From: Hyphomonas sp. TMED17
Lineage (GTDB): Bacteria > Pseudomonadota > Alphaproteobacteria > Caulobacterales > Hyphomonadaceae
Reading direction: 5' to 3'
Assembly (NCBI GenBank): GCA_002172915.1
Contig: NHBW01000006.1
Location: 283,572-347,571 of the forward strand
DNA: 64,000 nucleotides
Under the pieces are notes generated by a model. It had not been told where the DNA came from. It was given only the letters and a program-made list of their open reading frames with translations, and did no database searches. Shown piece by piece: positions 39,739-49,397 of the stretch. Numbering within the stretch: position 1 is the first letter of the stretch; every line of letters begins with the position of its first letter. A program made the translations under genes and the position numbers.

Positions 39739-41436
39739 ATGACAGACATTAATTCGACCCGCTATGAGCACAGACGGTCATCCGAGATGGCCGGACTGAT
39801 CCGGTCTTTTTGTAGTTTATTATTCGGGTTTGCGCTGCTTTCAACCGCTGCATTAGGAGAGAGCATCTCTCATCTGACGACGGCCGCTGAGTCCGGCGAC
39901 GCGCAGGCTCAATTCGAGCTTGGCCTCGCCTATGATGGTGGCAATGGTGTGGTGGCCGACATTCAGACGGCGCTCAGCTGGTATCGGCGTGCCGCGGAAC
40001 AATCGCATGCCGAAGCGATGTACTATATTGCTCTGACCTTCGACTATGCCGACCGGGTCGACGAGGATAATTTGGAAGCCGCCGATTGGTACAGACGCGC
40101 TGGGGAGCTCGATCATGCCGAAAGCCAGGCCGCGCTTGGTCTAATGTACGAAATCGGCGAAGGGGTGGAAACCGATCTAAAGGCGGCCCGGAACTGGTAT
40201 GAGCGCGCAGCGAACAATGGCAATGCCGATGGCATGGGTTATCTCGGTGATCTTTATATGCGCGGTGCCGGTGTTGATGAAGATCGCGCCCGCGGACGGT
40301 CGCTACTAGAAGGCTCCGCCTCTGGAGGATCATTCTATGGGCAAATCGAATTGGCCAAAGTGCTGCTGGAGACCGGCGACACCGAGGATGACAGGATCAA
40401 CGGTCTCGCATGGTTGCTGATTGCCGGGGAGACTGCATCAAACGGCAGTGAACAATCGGCTCGAACCGCTCTGATACAATCTGCCGATGCGTCGCAATCG
40501 GAGATGTCGTCCGCGCGCAGATATGCGCTCACTTTGACCCAAAGCCTGCTGCAAGAGGACGAAGACGATGCAGCAACAGGATACTGGCTGGAGACATCAG
40601 AAGAAGCCCTGATCGAGGCCGCGCAAAAGGGGCTCAGAGCGCTGGGCTATTATGCCGGAGATATCACCGGAACGACTGATGAAGCGCTTGATGAAGCGCT
40701 TGCGGATTTTGCTGCCGAATGGCGCTATGCCGAGCCCCCCGCCGTAACCCCGAACCTGCTTATGTTTATTGGCGGCGCATTAGCCTATGAAGTCTATGAC
40801 ACGAATGAAACAGACACTGATATGGTCGATAATGCCGGGTCAGGCTTCTATGTCAGCGCGAGTGGACAGATCGTGACGAATGAGCATGTCATCGCGGCAT
40901 GCGACCAGCTTTCTCTACCCAATGGGGATGTGCTGGAAGTCATTGCGAGCGAAACGAGTTCGGACCTCGCACTGCTGCAAGCGCCGCCGCCGCACGGCAA
41001 TACTATTCTTTCGTTGCGGGCAGGACGAGGGGTACGATCAGCCGATCCGATCTGGGTCGCCGGATATCCTTTGGGCGGATACATCACCTCTGACCTGTCA
41101 GTTGCCTCGGGGAATGTTATGGCCCTCGCCGGCATGGGTCAGGACAGACGGGAATTCCAGATATCGGCCCCTGTTCAGCCCGGCAATAGCGGCGGACCGG
41201 TTCTGGACGAAGCCGGGCGCCTTGTCGGTGTTGTCGTCTCCGGCCTTGATAAGCTAGGCCTCGCCGCCGAGCTCGGAGACTTGCCGGAGAATATCAATTT
41301 CGCAATCTCTCTTGGAACCCTCCAGTCTTTTCTGGATACGCATCACGTCGATTACCTCACTGCCGCTGATCCGGCAGAAAGACCGCGGACACCAATTATC
41401 GAGCCGTCTGCCATTGTTGCCATCATGTGTGAATAA
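39739..41436 (+). CDS. secreted Sel1-repeat protein fused to a trypsin-like serine protease
   Basis: This 565-residue protein has a signal segment (SFCSLLFGFALLSTAALG) after a polar N-terminus. Five or so Sel1/TPR-like repeats fill about 45-250 (AQAQFELGLAYDGGNGV, SQAALGLMYEIGEGV, ADGMGYLGDLYMRGAGV). A short peptidoglycan-binding-like segment follows (AQKGLRALGYYAGDITG, near 295). The C-terminal third is an S1/HtrA-like protease with a complete triad: His in IVTNEHVI, Asp in SSDLALL and Ser in QPGNSGGPVLD. It has no PDZ domain. A role in envelope protein quality control is plausible. The ATG at 39739 has GAGGAC upstream, and a Met at 39787 is an alternative. Confidence 0.88.
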   Translation: MTDINSTRYEHRRSSEMAGLIRSFCSLLFGFALLSTAALGESISHLTTAAESGDAQAQFELGLAYDGGNGVVADIQTALSWYRRAAEQSHAEAMYYIALTFDYADRVDEDNLEAADWYRRAGELDHAESQAALGLMYEIGEGVETDLKAARNWYERAANNGNADGMGYLGDLYMRGAGVDEDRARGRSLLEGSASGGSFYGQIELAKVLLETGDTEDDRINGLAWLLIAGETASNGSEQSARTALIQSADASQSEMSSARRYALTLTQSLLQEDEDDAATGYWLETSEEALIEAAQKGLRALGYYAGDITGTTDEALDEALADFAAEWRYAEPPAVTPNLLMFIGGALAYEVYDTNETDTDMVDNAGSGFYVSASGQIVTNEHVIAACDQLSLPNGDVLEVIASETSSDLALLQAPPPHGNTILSLRAGRGVRSADPIWVAGYPLGGYITSDLSVASGNVMALAGMGQDRREFQISAPVQPGNSGGPVLDEAGRLVGVVVSGLDKLGLAAELGDLPENINFAISLGTLQSFLDTHHVDYLTAADPAERPRTPIIEPSAIVAIMCE

Positions 41437-41774
41437 GGCCGCCTACCGGCACCCAACACCCCCGCAACAGGAAATGGCGCAGACTGGCTCATTATCCCAA
41501 AAAAAAGCAGGCCGCGACGAGTTTATCAAATCGCCTGAGGAATTGTTGACCGCGGAACGATGAACAGCCTTCCGCACCCAATTTTCACGTGGTGGCTAAT
41601 AATCAGTAATACAGCCCACCGACCACGGACTTTCGCCGGATTCAAAACGGGTCTGACAGCTATTACAGGCGTAAATATCGACCCCGAGCAAACGCTGCCG
41701 CCGCCAGAGCCTGCCGCGGCAATGCCCGGTTCGATAGCCAGGGCGCCACCAGCACGATGAGCGGAGCAGCTACA
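41437..41774. other. intergenic, no gene seen
   Basis: This gap between two convergent genes has no frame with convincing coding character. A 66-codon frame at 41560 is proline-rich without family features. No terminator hairpin with a T-tract is clear, although an A8 run lies at 41500-41507. Confidence 0.45.
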
Positions 41775-43094
41775 TCATGCAGCTGCGCCGGATGCCGGTC
41801 TGTACTCGGCTGAATTACTCTCGAACTTGGCCTGCCCATAACCGGTCAACAACCGGTTCAGCTTTTTGATCAAATGTCTATCGGCCATCTGCGAAAGCCC
41901 CGGTGTCCGCATCGCAAAACGATAAGCATACAGGCGGGCAAACATGAGTAGCGCGGTCACCGAACCGATAAATCGGTCGCTGGCGGTAATGTCGATACCC
42001 ATATCTTTGGCAATCGAATAATCGCCGGCACAATGGTTTTTTACCAGCAACAGCTTCGACAAGCTAAGTTCCATCCGCTTCCGGAGCGGGCCGCGCAACA
42101 AATGATCATTCGCAATGTCGGCTGTCACCGTCGAACGCACCAGTTCGCCACAGGTTTCATTATCCCATGCCTTCCGCAGTGTCGCCTGCCGGGTGAGCAT
42201 CAGATCGACAATTTCCTGTGGCTCATCAGCCAATAGATCAAGCGGCAGTCCAAGCAGGAAACATCTGAACCGGGCCAGTTCGACTTTAGCCCGCTCATCC
42301 GCATTGAAGGCTGTGCGACCTTCTTTGAGTAATTTGGTCGACACAAGAAACATGCCCACCATGCCAGCCGGCATCTGGTCGACTTGCGGTATCGGCGTGC
42401 CATAGACACCGACATCCCATTTATTCGTCCGCATAATATTAAACCGTACCATAGAATGCATGAGCCGCACTTTCGCCGCGGCTTTAAAGCCGGCACCAAA
42501 GCGTTGCAGAGCGCCAGGCATCACCGTTGTCGTAAAGAAATTAGCGGTTTCTTTTACGCGGCCGGCCGAGGAAGAATTGGATAAGGTGCCCGTCATCGCC
42601 ATGGGCAAGGCGGCATAGGCATTCATAAATGTCGCCAGAAAAGTCCCGCGAATGGCATACGGAACAAAATTTGCAAACTCGTTGCGTTCGACACGGGCAC
42701 CTCTCTCGACGAGATCCATGTCGAGCCAGTCGGGCGTCTTTTCCATCGACTTGATCATGTCCACTAATTCTTGCGGGGCGTCGGGCACAGCCGCGAGGCC
42801 CTTATCGCAAGCTGTCTCCAACATGTTGACGAGTTTGCGGAAGCCGTAAGCCGGAATCAGGGCAGCATAAGCGTCGGCGACAATGTCACCCATCATTGTA
42901 TACTTCCGGATTTTCGCCATACGGGGTTCATTATCGAGTAAATCAGCCCGCACATGGGCGCCAAACCCGTCAAGCTCGGAGACGTCCTCCGTAGTGCCCG
43001 CATAGCGCTCGGGCGTAACTTCGAAGTCGACAGATCCATAAATTGACGGCACTGCAATCTTCTGGTGTGAGAGTTGTTCCGGCGGTTTATACAT
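41775..43094 (-). CDS. DUF2236 family protein (MpaB/latex-clearing-protein-like oxygenase)
   Basis: This 439-residue, mostly helical protein belongs to the DUF2236 or MpaB/Lcp-like family, whose studied members are haem b oxygenases that cleave rubber or terpenoid side chains. A family block reads KVRLMHSMVRFNIM, with His as a likely haem ligand, then WDVGVYGTPIPQVDQM. YGFRKLVNMLE and a late LLLVKNHCAGDY segment also fit. No signal peptide is seen, so it is probably cytoplasmic. It lies near two SDRs and a flavin monooxygenase, consistent with oxidative catabolism of a lipid or isoprenoid. The substrate is inference. Confidence 0.78.
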   Translation of the reverse strand: MYKPPEQLSHQKIAVPSIYGSVDFEVTPERYAGTTEDVSELDGFGAHVRADLLDNEPRMAKIRKYTMMGDIVADAYAALIPAYGFRKLVNMLETACDKGLAAVPDAPQELVDMIKSMEKTPDWLDMDLVERGARVERNEFANFVPYAIRGTFLATFMNAYAALPMAMTGTLSNSSSAGRVKETANFFTTTVMPGALQRFGAGFKAAAKVRLMHSMVRFNIMRTNKWDVGVYGTPIPQVDQMPAGMVGMFLVSTKLLKEGRTAFNADERAKVELARFRCFLLGLPLDLLADEPQEIVDLMLTRQATLRKAWDNETCGELVRSTVTADIANDHLLRGPLRKRMELSLSKLLLVKNHCAGDYSIAKDMGIDITASDRFIGSVTALLMFARLYAYRFAMRTPGLSQMADRHLIKKLNRLLTGYGQAKFESNSAEYRPASGAAA

Positions 43095-43307
43095 CTGTCA
43101 TCCCTACCAATTTTTGTTTCACGATTAACAATTTTGGGTTCCCGCGTCGAGAAGACCAGTAAAATTTGCCCGATAACCGACAGTAGCGATTGCGATTATA
43201 CTCAAAGCCTGGCGTGACAGAGACCTGCTCGCCAACCATGACATTGCCGGAAACCCTGACTGAAAGAGGGCGCGAGGGGCAATAGAAGAATAACGTCAAT
43301 ATCTCCC

Positions 43308-43868
43308 ATGCTTCTGGCGCTAGAGTTTAAAATTGCCCTGCATAATCGCGGAGAAGGCATCCAATTGATTAAAGACACACCGGGCCTGACAATTCTCGGA
43401 CAGGTTAACGACCTCAACGGGCAAATAGCAAAATGCGATCTGGTTATACTGCCATATGACCGCGAGGATCGTCGCAAGCGACCCTCTGGCATATTATGAG
43501 ATACACTTAGTTATGGCGGCCCGGCAGTTGTGCCGGCCGGTACCACGTCCGGCGGCCGCGTCGAACGCGCCGGCGCAGGGACTTTATTTTCCGATAATAG
43601 CACGCATGACATGATGACAGCCATTAAGCAGACGGGGCGCAATTTCTCGACGGTCGCCAAGGCGGCCTATGCAATTGCCGCTAATTGGCGCACGCATGCC
43701 GGGATCGACAAGTTTGCTGTGGCCGTGCTGGCGGCTAATTACATCATTAGCGCCCGCGACGGGCTTGCCATGATAACACTTACCATCAGTCATTATTGTT
43801 TCGCGCTGAGACGCTTTATCAATACCTGCGTATCATACTCATCATCACCATCATATCTCGGCGCATAA
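43308..43868 (+). pseudogene. glycosyltransferase C-terminal remnant with an in-frame TGA
   Basis: The frame reads like the donor-binding half of a GT-B glycosyltransferase: LTILGQVNDLNGQIAKCDLVILPYD, then RRKRPSGIL, then DTLSYGGPAVVPAGTTSGG and GAGTLFSDNSTHDM. A TGA at 43497-43499 separates GIL from DTLSYGG without a frame change. In intact enzymes this is the S/G-x-L-x-E-A/L-x-x-G-x-P-V-V-x-P block. The N-terminal half is absent, and the frame is closed by a stop at 43257. It overlaps the end of the SDR on the other strand. It is therefore a 5'-truncated, nonsense-broken remnant. Confidence 0.65.
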
Positions 43869-44608
43869 GTTTCAAATGCCTTCGAGACCGCTTCGAACCG
43901 GTCACGGATGTGATGCATATTATAGGCGTGCGACACGACATAATACGCTCCGCCCCGAATCTGTTCGAGCACAATGTCTGCAAACCTATCGGTATCCATG
44001 CCCAGTTTTGACACCTCGGGGTCATGCATTTCCGAGCTCACAAAGCCCGGTATGATAATCCCGACATCAATATAATCAGGCATCTCGTCCCGAAGCGATT
44101 CGGTTAGCCCTAGAACCGCATGCTTGGAAGCCACATAAGCGGCAGCTTGCGGCACGGCCCGGAAAAAGGAATTCTCCGATCCAACATTATATATCGCGGC
44201 CGGGCCTGTCTGCCCGCGCATACGTTTTCCAAATATGGCGCAGCCATGCCAGACTCCGAAAAAATTGACATTAAAAACGTCATGCAGCGCATCAAGCGGT
44301 AAATCCTTGATCGCCTTTCTTGGCGCTTTAACCCCAGCATTATTGATCAGAACGTCAACCCGACCAGCCTGCCCCCAGGCGAAATCAGCTAGCCCCTCGA
44401 CCTGATCAGGCTGGGTGACATCGCAGACATAATATGATGCAGAGACCCCTAAGCCGGCCAGCTTATCAACCGCTTCTTGCAGCCGGTGTTCGCGGGGCTC
44501 GGCCAGAATAATTCTAGCCCCATCCTTGCCAAAGGCCTTTGCGAGGCCGAAGCCGATTCCGGTTGCGCCGCCCGTAATGACAACGACGCTGTCCTGATAT
44601 GTTCTCAT
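43793..44608 (-). CDS. short-chain dehydrogenase/reductase
   Basis: This 271-residue classical SDR has VITGGATGIGFGLAKAFG, NNAGVKAPRK, a catalytic Ser in YNVGSENSFF and Tyr/Lys in YVASKHAVLGL. The Asn-Ala-Gly and IIPGFVSSEM segments are standard. ILAEPREHR after beta-2 has Glu, so NAD may be preferred. It is the second gene of a leftward pair with the next SDR, 65 bases apart. The context of a monooxygenase and an MpaB protein suggests alcohol or steroid/terpenoid oxidation, which is inference. Confidence 0.9.
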   Translation of the reverse strand: MRTYQDSVVVITGGATGIGFGLAKAFGKDGARIILAEPREHRLQEAVDKLAGLGVSASYYVCDVTQPDQVEGLADFAWGQAGRVDVLINNAGVKAPRKAIKDLPLDALHDVFNVNFFGVWHGCAIFGKRMRGQTGPAAIYNVGSENSFFRAVPQAAAYVASKHAVLGLTESLRDEMPDYIDVGIIIPGFVSSEMHDPEVSKLGMDTDRFADIVLEQIRGGAYYVVSHAYNMHHIRDRFEAVSKAFETYAPRYDGDDEYDTQVLIKRLSAKQ

Positions 44609-44673
44609 ATCACTCGATCCCTCCTGTCTGGGCGCTGCCCGACGGTCGGCGCACCGTTCCGCAAATTCATTGC

Positions 44674-45624
44674 CTAGCCGGCAAGATCAAACTTTGCGCC
44701 TGTCAGTTCTTCACTCAACGCCCATAGACGCTTCGCAGAATCAGGGCTCTCCGAATGCGGCGCCCGATATTGTTCAGCGCGGCTAGGGTGACCATATCCA
44801 CGGTTAGCCGGGCCATAATATGCACCGGGCTCAACATCACCGGTTGCGGCATAGACTTGCGGCAAGGCGCCCATGGCAGGGGTCTGAATCTTCGGATACG
44901 GACCAATTCCGAGCCGGCTCATGCCGCGGATAAGCCAGGCAAATTTCTTAAGGTCACTCGCTTCAACCAGATTAGTATCTGAAATACCGGGATGCGCGGC
45001 CAATGCCATAATTTGACTGCCGCACTCGGTCAGGCGCTCATTCAGCATTTTCGTAAATAACAGATTAGCCGTCTTGGACTGTCCATATGCCGTTGACGGA
45101 CTGTATTTAACCTCCCACTGCAAATCATCCCAATTCACGTCGGAATAGCGGTCGGCCAGCGATGAAACATTCACGATCCGGGCGGTCGGCGCCAATAATG
45201 GCATCAAAGTTCTGGTCAATGCAAAATGGCCGAGATGATTCGTCCCAAATTGCGATTCAAAGCCCTGTTTAGTGAGATTGCGGCGTGGCGGTCGCATAAT
45301 GCCGGCATTATTAATCAAGACATCGATCTGGCTAACGCCAAGTTCGGCGAGCTGCGCTGGCACTTGCGCGACACTCTCCAGATCGGCAAGGTCGAGATCG
45401 ACGATATCGACCCGCGCAAAAGGACTTATCTCCTTTATTTTACTGCGGGCGGCCTCTGCCCGTCCGCGACTGCGGCATGCCATTAGAACATGTGCGCTTT
45501 TAGCCGCGAGCATCCGGCTGGCCTCGTATCCCAGACCAATATTGGCCCCCGTGACAAGTATGACTTTGCCCGACTGGCTTGGTATATCCGCTTCGCCCCA
45601 ATCTTTCTTGCTGACATCTTTCAT
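44674..45624 (-). CDS. short-chain dehydrogenase, retinol-dehydrogenase-like
   Basis: This 316-residue SDR of the retinol-dehydrogenase/oxidoreductase type has VTGANIGLGYEASRMLA, ACRSRGRAEAA (Arg favouring NADPH), VLINNAGIM, FGTNHLGHFALT, VNVSSLA and YGQSKTANLLF with Tyr and Lys. HPGISDTNL and a C-terminal PGAYYGPANRGYG stretch are typical of this subgroup. The ATG at 45624 has an ideal GGGAGGA Shine-Dalgarno and was chosen over a start 87 codons upstream. It diverges from the flavin monooxygenase gene. Confidence 0.92.
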   Translation of the reverse strand: MKDVSKKDWGEADIPSQSGKVILVTGANIGLGYEASRMLAAKSAHVLMACRSRGRAEAARSKIKEISPFARVDIVDLDLADLESVAQVPAQLAELGVSQIDVLINNAGIMRPPRRNLTKQGFESQFGTNHLGHFALTRTLMPLLAPTARIVNVSSLADRYSDVNWDDLQWEVKYSPSTAYGQSKTANLLFTKMLNERLTECGSQIMALAAHPGISDTNLVEASDLKKFAWLIRGMSRLGIGPYPKIQTPAMGALPQVYAATGDVEPGAYYGPANRGYGHPSRAEQYRAPHSESPDSAKRLWALSEELTGAKFDLAG

Positions 45625-45929
45625 GCCGTATCCTCCCGGAATTGATTTAAGTCGAGACTTGCACGCTTCCTGTCCATTGAATAGTCCGCACAGCATCACG
45701 CCAATCCCCACCATCCCGCTTATCCTGCAAGCCCGGCGTCCACTGACGCGTTTGTAAAAACACGCGCGGAGCGCAAACAGCCGCAGCCAATCACTGCAAT
45801 AAAGTCCTGCACGGCTCACCTCGATGTTGCTCCAGATTGAAACGCCTGCGCCGATTGACGAATGTCTGAATGACGATAGCATCATGGCCGATACTGCTGA
45901 TCAAAATCACCGAATTCAAGGACCTGATA
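45625..45929. other. divergent promoter region, no gene seen
   Basis: This 305-base gap separates the leftward SDR pair from the rightward monooxygenase gene and must hold both promoters. I see no strong -35/-10 pair or palindrome. The open frame across it is an N-terminal extension without family similarity. Confidence 0.45.
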
Positions 45930-47312
45930 ATGGCTGTTTCTGAGGTAAAAAACGGGCGCGCCTGCATTATCGGCGCGGGCTGCTCCGGTTTCACGATGGC
46001 GAAGCGGTTAAAGGATTACGGCATTCCTTATGACTGTTTCGAAATGTCAGACGATATTGGTGGAAACTGGTACTTCCATAACCCCAATGGCCGCTCATCC
46101 TGTTATTCCAGCCTACATATCGACACCTCTAAATGGCGTCTGGCATTTGAGGACTTTCCCGTTCCCGACAAATGGCCGGACTTTCCACATCACAGCCAGC
46201 TGTTGGCCTATTTCAAAGCCTATGTCGAGCATTTCGATCTGCGTCGCACGATCACTTTCAATACGCGCGTCGTTTCGGTCGAACGCCGGGCCGACAAGGA
46301 TTGGGACGTGACCTTATCCAACGGAGACATCAGAACCTATCAATGGGTCTGCGTTGCCAATGGTCACCACTGGGATGCGCACACGCCCGATTATCCTGGC
46401 CTGGCGGCATTTTCCGGCCATCAGACGCACTCGCATCACTATCGCGACCCGTTCGATCCATTTGATTTCAGGGGTAAAAAAGTACTGGTCGTCGGAGCCG
46501 GAAATTCTGCGATGGATATCGCTTCGGAGCTGGCACAGCGACCGATTGCCGAGCGTCTGTTCATCTCGATGCGCCGCGGCGTGTGGGTATTACCGAAATA
46601 CGTAAATGGTGTCCCGGCCGACAAGGCCGTGTTACCGTCCTGGATGCCAACGAAACTCGGGCGAGCACTGGCCCGGCGAATGATTAAGAAGCAGTTGGGT
46701 CGTCCGGAAGATTACGGCCTGCCCAAGCCTGATCACGAACCGCTTGATGCTCATCCGTCGGTTTCCGGCGAATTTCTCACCCGCGTCGGATGCGGCGATA
46801 TTCTGCCGCGCAGCGGACTGTCAAAATTCGACGAGAACGGCATACATTTCGATGACGGGCAGTATGAAGAAATCGACGCGATCGTCTGGGCCACAGGCTA
46901 CAAAGTCTCATTTCCGTTCCTCAGTGAACCGGACCTGACACCTGTCGCCAATAAGCTATCCTTGTTCAAACGGATTATCAGGCCGGGTTTCGACAATCTG
47001 TTTTTCCTCGGCCTCGCCCAGCCATTGCCGACATTGGTCAATTTCGCCGAACAACAATCAAAATTGTGCGCAGAAGCGATCACCGGCGCCTATGCGTTGC
47101 CAGACAAAACCGAGATGGAACGGATTATTGCATCCGATGAAATTCTGCATATGGGCCATTTCTATCAGGCCCAGCGACACACAATGCAGGTCGATTTCAA
47201 CACATATGTCAAAGACCTCATGGCAGAAATCGTACGCGGCCGGAAACGCCATAAAGCTGGCCCGTCGACGAGATCATCTAAAGAGATTGCCGCTCCGGCA
47301 AACCCGTCCTAG
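45930..47312 (+). CDS. flavin-containing monooxygenase family protein
   Basis: This 460-residue FAD/NADPH enzyme has IIGAGCSGFTMAKRL (FAD), the FMO/BVMO-type fingerprint FSGHQTHSHHYRDP (F-x-G-x3-H-x3-Y), VVGAGNSAMDIASELA (NADPH) and a late IVWATGYKVSFPFL. It is closest to group B flavin monooxygenases, which hydroxylate N or S atoms or insert oxygen into ketones. The ATG at 45930 has AAGGA eight bases upstream, so an in-frame ATG 20 codons earlier was rejected. Neighbouring SDRs and the MpaB protein suggest an oxidative catabolic route. The substrate is unknown. Confidence 0.9.
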   Translation: MAVSEVKNGRACIIGAGCSGFTMAKRLKDYGIPYDCFEMSDDIGGNWYFHNPNGRSSCYSSLHIDTSKWRLAFEDFPVPDKWPDFPHHSQLLAYFKAYVEHFDLRRTITFNTRVVSVERRADKDWDVTLSNGDIRTYQWVCVANGHHWDAHTPDYPGLAAFSGHQTHSHHYRDPFDPFDFRGKKVLVVGAGNSAMDIASELAQRPIAERLFISMRRGVWVLPKYVNGVPADKAVLPSWMPTKLGRALARRMIKKQLGRPEDYGLPKPDHEPLDAHPSVSGEFLTRVGCGDILPRSGLSKFDENGIHFDDGQYEEIDAIVWATGYKVSFPFLSEPDLTPVANKLSLFKRIIRPGFDNLFFLGLAQPLPTLVNFAEQQSKLCAEAITGAYALPDKTEMERIIASDEILHMGHFYQAQRHTMQVDFNTYVKDLMAEIVRGRKRHKAGPSTRSSKEIAAPANPS

Positions 47313-47441
47313 GGTTTGAGCGGGCTAGGGCAATTTGGCCTCTTTCGATGCCGGCATTCAGTATGCTAGCTAAATAGAGGGCGCTTCCGCCTTGGTCTAA
47401 AGCTGTGCGTTCAGCGCATCATTTGTCGTATGGAGTAAAGA

Positions 47442-49397
47442 ATGCTGGCAGAACTCGGGCAGCTTGCGCTTGTCATGACATTATTGTTAAGCGCAATTCA
47501 GGCGTGGTCCGGTCTTACCGGCGGCCATCTCAATGATAGCCGGCTGATGCGACTGTCAGAGCGTTCCGCTATTGCCGAAGCGCTTCTGTGCTGTCTGGCA
47601 TTTGGTCTACTGGCAGTTCTGTTTGCTCAGTCCGATTTCTCGGTCAAGCTGGTAGCGACACACTCCCACACGACGAAACCGCTGATCTACAAGCTCAGCG
47701 GGACCTGGGGCAATCATGAAGGCTCAATGCTGTTATGGCTGATGACGCTCGCGGTTTTCGGGGCTGGCATCAGCCTCTTCGGCAAAAGCCTGCCGAGCGG
47801 CTTGCGCGCCCGCGCGATCGGTGTCCACGGACTGTTGGGACTTGGTTTTGCCGGCTTTCTACTATTCACCTCAAATCCGTTTGAGCGCCTGTCGCCGATA
47901 CCTGTTGACGGCGCCGGCTTGAACCCGCTTCTGCAAGACCCCGGCCTCGCTTTCCACCCACCCTTTCTCTACATTGGCTATGTCGGCTTTTCAGTCGCCT
48001 TTTCGCTTGCTGTCGCCGCCCTTATCGAAGGGCAAATCGATGCGATATGGGCGCGCTGGGTGCGGCCATGGGTTCTGCTGGCATGGGCCTTCCTGACGAT
48101 TGGCATCACAATGGGCAGTATCTGGGCCTATTATGAACTCGGCTGGGGTGGCTGGTGGTTCTGGGATCCGGTTGAAAACGTTTCATTCATGCCTTGGCTG
48201 GCGGGCACGGCTTTGTTGCACTCGACGCTGGTTGCGCAGGCGCGCGGCGGCTTTCTGCGCTGGACACTTCTATTGTCGATCGCAACCTTCTCGCTCAGTC
48301 TGATCGGCACTTTCATCGTCCGTTCGGGTGTCCTCACCAGCGTGCATGCCTTTGCAGTTGATCCGGCGCGCGGGGTCTACATTCTGATCCTGCTGGCCCT
48401 GGCAACCGGCGGCGCCCTGACATTATATGCCCTCAGAGCAAATAAGATTGATCACGGGACGCCGTTTGCAGTTGAGAGCCGGGAAGCCGGTTTGGTCATA
48501 AACAATATCCTTCTGGTCTGCGCCACCGCCACGGTTTTTCTGGGAACATTCTATCCTCTGGTTATCGATGCGATAACCGGCGAGAAAATCACTGTCGGAC
48601 CACCCTATTTCGATATGACGTTTGCTCCGATCATGTCCGCCTTGATATTGGTCATGGCGTTCGGGCCGCTGGTTAAATGGCGCAAAGACGAGTTTGCGCG
48701 ATTGCGGCCCGCTTTACTGCGCATGGCGATCGCCGTTCTTGTTTCGCTTATCCTGTTCGCTCTGATCGGAAAAAGTGTCTGGGGCGCGCTTGGTCTTGGC
48801 CTGGCCGTCTGGCTCGCCAGCGGCAGCCTGATCAATTACGCCCGTAAATTGCGACTGGGTGTTAAAAACAGCCGGATTGGCAATCTCGGCTTGCGGGTGC
48901 GCGCACTTCCAGCCGCCGCCCATGGGTTTTTCCTGGCGCATGTCGGGCTAGCTGTCACCGTGGCTGGGATCACCGGCATGTCTGTCTGGGCGGCCGAATC
49001 AACCGCCAGACTAAATGTCGGCGAGCAAGTCTCGGTCGCCGGCTATGATTTCACCCTGACCCGGATGTCAGACGGTGTTGGTGACAATTACCAGGCGCTC
49101 ATTGGGACACTGGCGATTAGTCAGAACGGCGACCCGATCGCTACGCTTGAAGCAGAGCGTCGTTTCTATCCTGTCGAACAAAGCGTTACGACAGAAGGCG
49201 CAATGGATGTGGCTGTGCATCGCACGCTATACGCAGCCATAGGCGAAGGTAATGATATGTCCGGTTGGATTGTCAGGGTCTATATGCACCCATTAGTCAG
49301 CTGGATCTGGGCCGGTGCGCTGATTATGGCACTCGGAGGCTTCGTATCGCTGATCGGGTCGGCACCAAAATCAAAACCAGCTGAGGAGCCTGCCTGA
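47442..49397 (+). CDS. ccmF: cytochrome c haem lyase subunit CcmF
   Basis: CcmF is the large inner-membrane protein of System I cytochrome c maturation that, with CcmH, ligates haem from holo-CcmE to CXXCH apocytochromes. The 651-residue protein has a WNHEGSMLLW-like block (GTWGNHEGSMLLWL), the FHPPFLYIGYVGF segment, and the periplasmic WWD domain GWGGWWFWDPVENVSFMPW. Conserved His residues flank it. About 14 helices are visible. GGAG precedes the ATG. It is the first gene here of the ccmFGHI operon. ccmABCDE are not in the window. Confidence 0.97.
   Translation: MLAELGQLALVMTLLLSAIQAWSGLTGGHLNDSRLMRLSERSAIAEALLCCLAFGLLAVLFAQSDFSVKLVATHSHTTKPLIYKLSGTWGNHEGSMLLWLMTLAVFGAGISLFGKSLPSGLRARAIGVHGLLGLGFAGFLLFTSNPFERLSPIPVDGAGLNPLLQDPGLAFHPPFLYIGYVGFSVAFSLAVAALIEGQIDAIWARWVRPWVLLAWAFLTIGITMGSIWAYYELGWGGWWFWDPVENVSFMPWLAGTALLHSTLVAQARGGFLRWTLLLSIATFSLSLIGTFIVRSGVLTSVHAFAVDPARGVYILILLALATGGALTLYALRANKIDHGTPFAVESREAGLVINNILLVCATATVFLGTFYPLVIDAITGEKITVGPPYFDMTFAPIMSALILVMAFGPLVKWRKDEFARLRPALLRMAIAVLVSLILFALIGKSVWGALGLGLAVWLASGSLINYARKLRLGVKNSRIGNLGLRVRALPAAAHGFFLAHVGLAVTVAGITGMSVWAAESTARLNVGEQVSVAGYDFTLTRMSDGVGDNYQALIGTLAISQNGDPIATLEAERRFYPVEQSVTTEGAMDVAVHRTLYAAIGEGNDMSGWIVRVYMHPLVSWIWAGALIMALGGFVSLIGSAPKSKPAEEPA

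Noticed and set aside
43202..43492. Leftward 96-codon frame near 43.3 kb
   Set aside because: It is antisense to the glycosyltransferase remnant, whose translation has clear family blocks.
43497..43499. TGA in the glycosyltransferase remnant as a selenocysteine codon
   Set aside because: Glycosyltransferases have no such residue, no SECIS-like hairpin is evident, and the N-terminal half is missing.
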